Source: Helicobacter didelphidarum (lineage in GTDB: Bacteria; Campylobacterota; Campylobacteria; Campylobacterales; Helicobacteraceae). Taken from it: a stretch of DNA of 36,063 bases. The translations under genes and the position numbers were made by a program. Below the pieces are notes generated by a model that was given only the letters and a program-made list of their open reading frames with translations, ran no database searches and was not told the origin of the DNA. Positions within the stretch are counted from its first letter, which is position 1; the number at the start of each line of letters is the position of its first letter. Positions 35,954 to 36,063 of the stretch are shown one piece after another. Location: NCBI RefSeq assembly GCF_003364195.1, contig NZ_NXLQ01000019.1:1-36063 (forward strand). The letters are read 5' to 3'.

Positions 35954-36063
35954 ACACCCAACCCAACCCTTTAAAACTACCAACCTAACGCTATTTCATA
36001 CGCCCTAAAAAATAAGCTAAATTTGTATTTGTGTATAGTTTTGTGTATAGTTTCATTCATGAG
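35954..36063 (+). repeat. Dispersed 110-bp repeat, copy C (perfect inverted partner of copy A)
   Basis: All 110 bases are the reverse complement of 1-110, while the adjoining bases differ. It ends TTTCATTCATGAG at the last base of the window and holds the same doubled 12-bp unit as copy A. The 27-codon frame runs leftward (35977-36060). No gene for mobility adjoins it. Whether homology continues past the window edge cannot be seen. Confidence 0.95.

Noticed and set aside
1-36063. The terminal inverted repeats could mark a 36-kb mobile element or composite transposon.
   Set aside because: No transposase, integrase or cargo-type gene is present. The interior is core metabolism and division genes, and a third copy lies inside, which fits a dispersed repeat better.

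Overview
The window is a stretch of AT-rich (about 30% G+C by eye), gene-dense bacterial chromosome. It almost certainly comes from an enterohepatic-type Helicobacter or a close relative in the Campylobacterota. The evidence is a futalosine-pathway aminofutalosine deaminase of the HP0267 type, the divergent epsilonproteobacterial CheZ, an HP0231-like periplasmic Dsb protein, the coaD-tmk-comF order seen in H. pylori, a detached atpB followed by a small membrane protein, and a trpG-trpD fusion. An arginine biosynthesis gene (argD) argues against H. pylori itself. No rRNA, tRNA, transposase, phage gene or CRISPR array was seen.

Layout: 0.4-8 kb carries the aminofutalosine deaminase (menaquinone), trpA, a Cys/Met-metabolism PLP enzyme, trmL, mutY and trpE. 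From 8 to 8.9 kb there is a long gene-free stretch. From 8.9 to 20 kb come the Dsb protein, the atpB pair, argD, cysS, murJ, a FapA/DUF342 protein, cheZ and a MetF-like protein. From 20 to 27.3 kb are a periplasmic metal/siderophore/vitamin-binding protein, a greatly enlarged RluA-family pseudouridine synthase, an Na+/H+ antiporter-family protein, minD-minE and fba. From 27.7 to 36 kb are a YkgB/RclC-like membrane protein, a small membrane protein leading into coaD-tmk-comF, yaaA, rnhB, the trpGD fusion and an unknown membrane protein. Most genes are single or in pairs with frequent strand changes. The tryptophan genes are scattered over three loci instead of forming an operon.

The most unusual structure is a dispersed repeat. 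The first 110 bases and the last 110 bases are a perfect inverted repeat about 35.8 kb apart. A third copy (98 bp, lacking one 12-bp unit and with seven substitutions) lies inside a 640-bp intergenic gap near 28.5 kb. Each copy can encode a short peptide of 23 or 27 residues, but most substitutions change residues, so a DNA or RNA role may be likelier. The genes between the copies are core housekeeping genes, so the 36 kb is unlikely to be a transposon. The copies look like a dispersed repeat family that could mediate inversion.

Two further patterns recur. The heptamer AGATTCT/AGAATCT (A-GANTC-T) occurs roughly 80 times by eye, many times more than base composition predicts. Several conserved enzymes (RluA-family synthase, MutY, MurJ, TrpE, antiporter) carry in-frame hydrophilic insertions rich in Asn, Gln, Lys and Ser.
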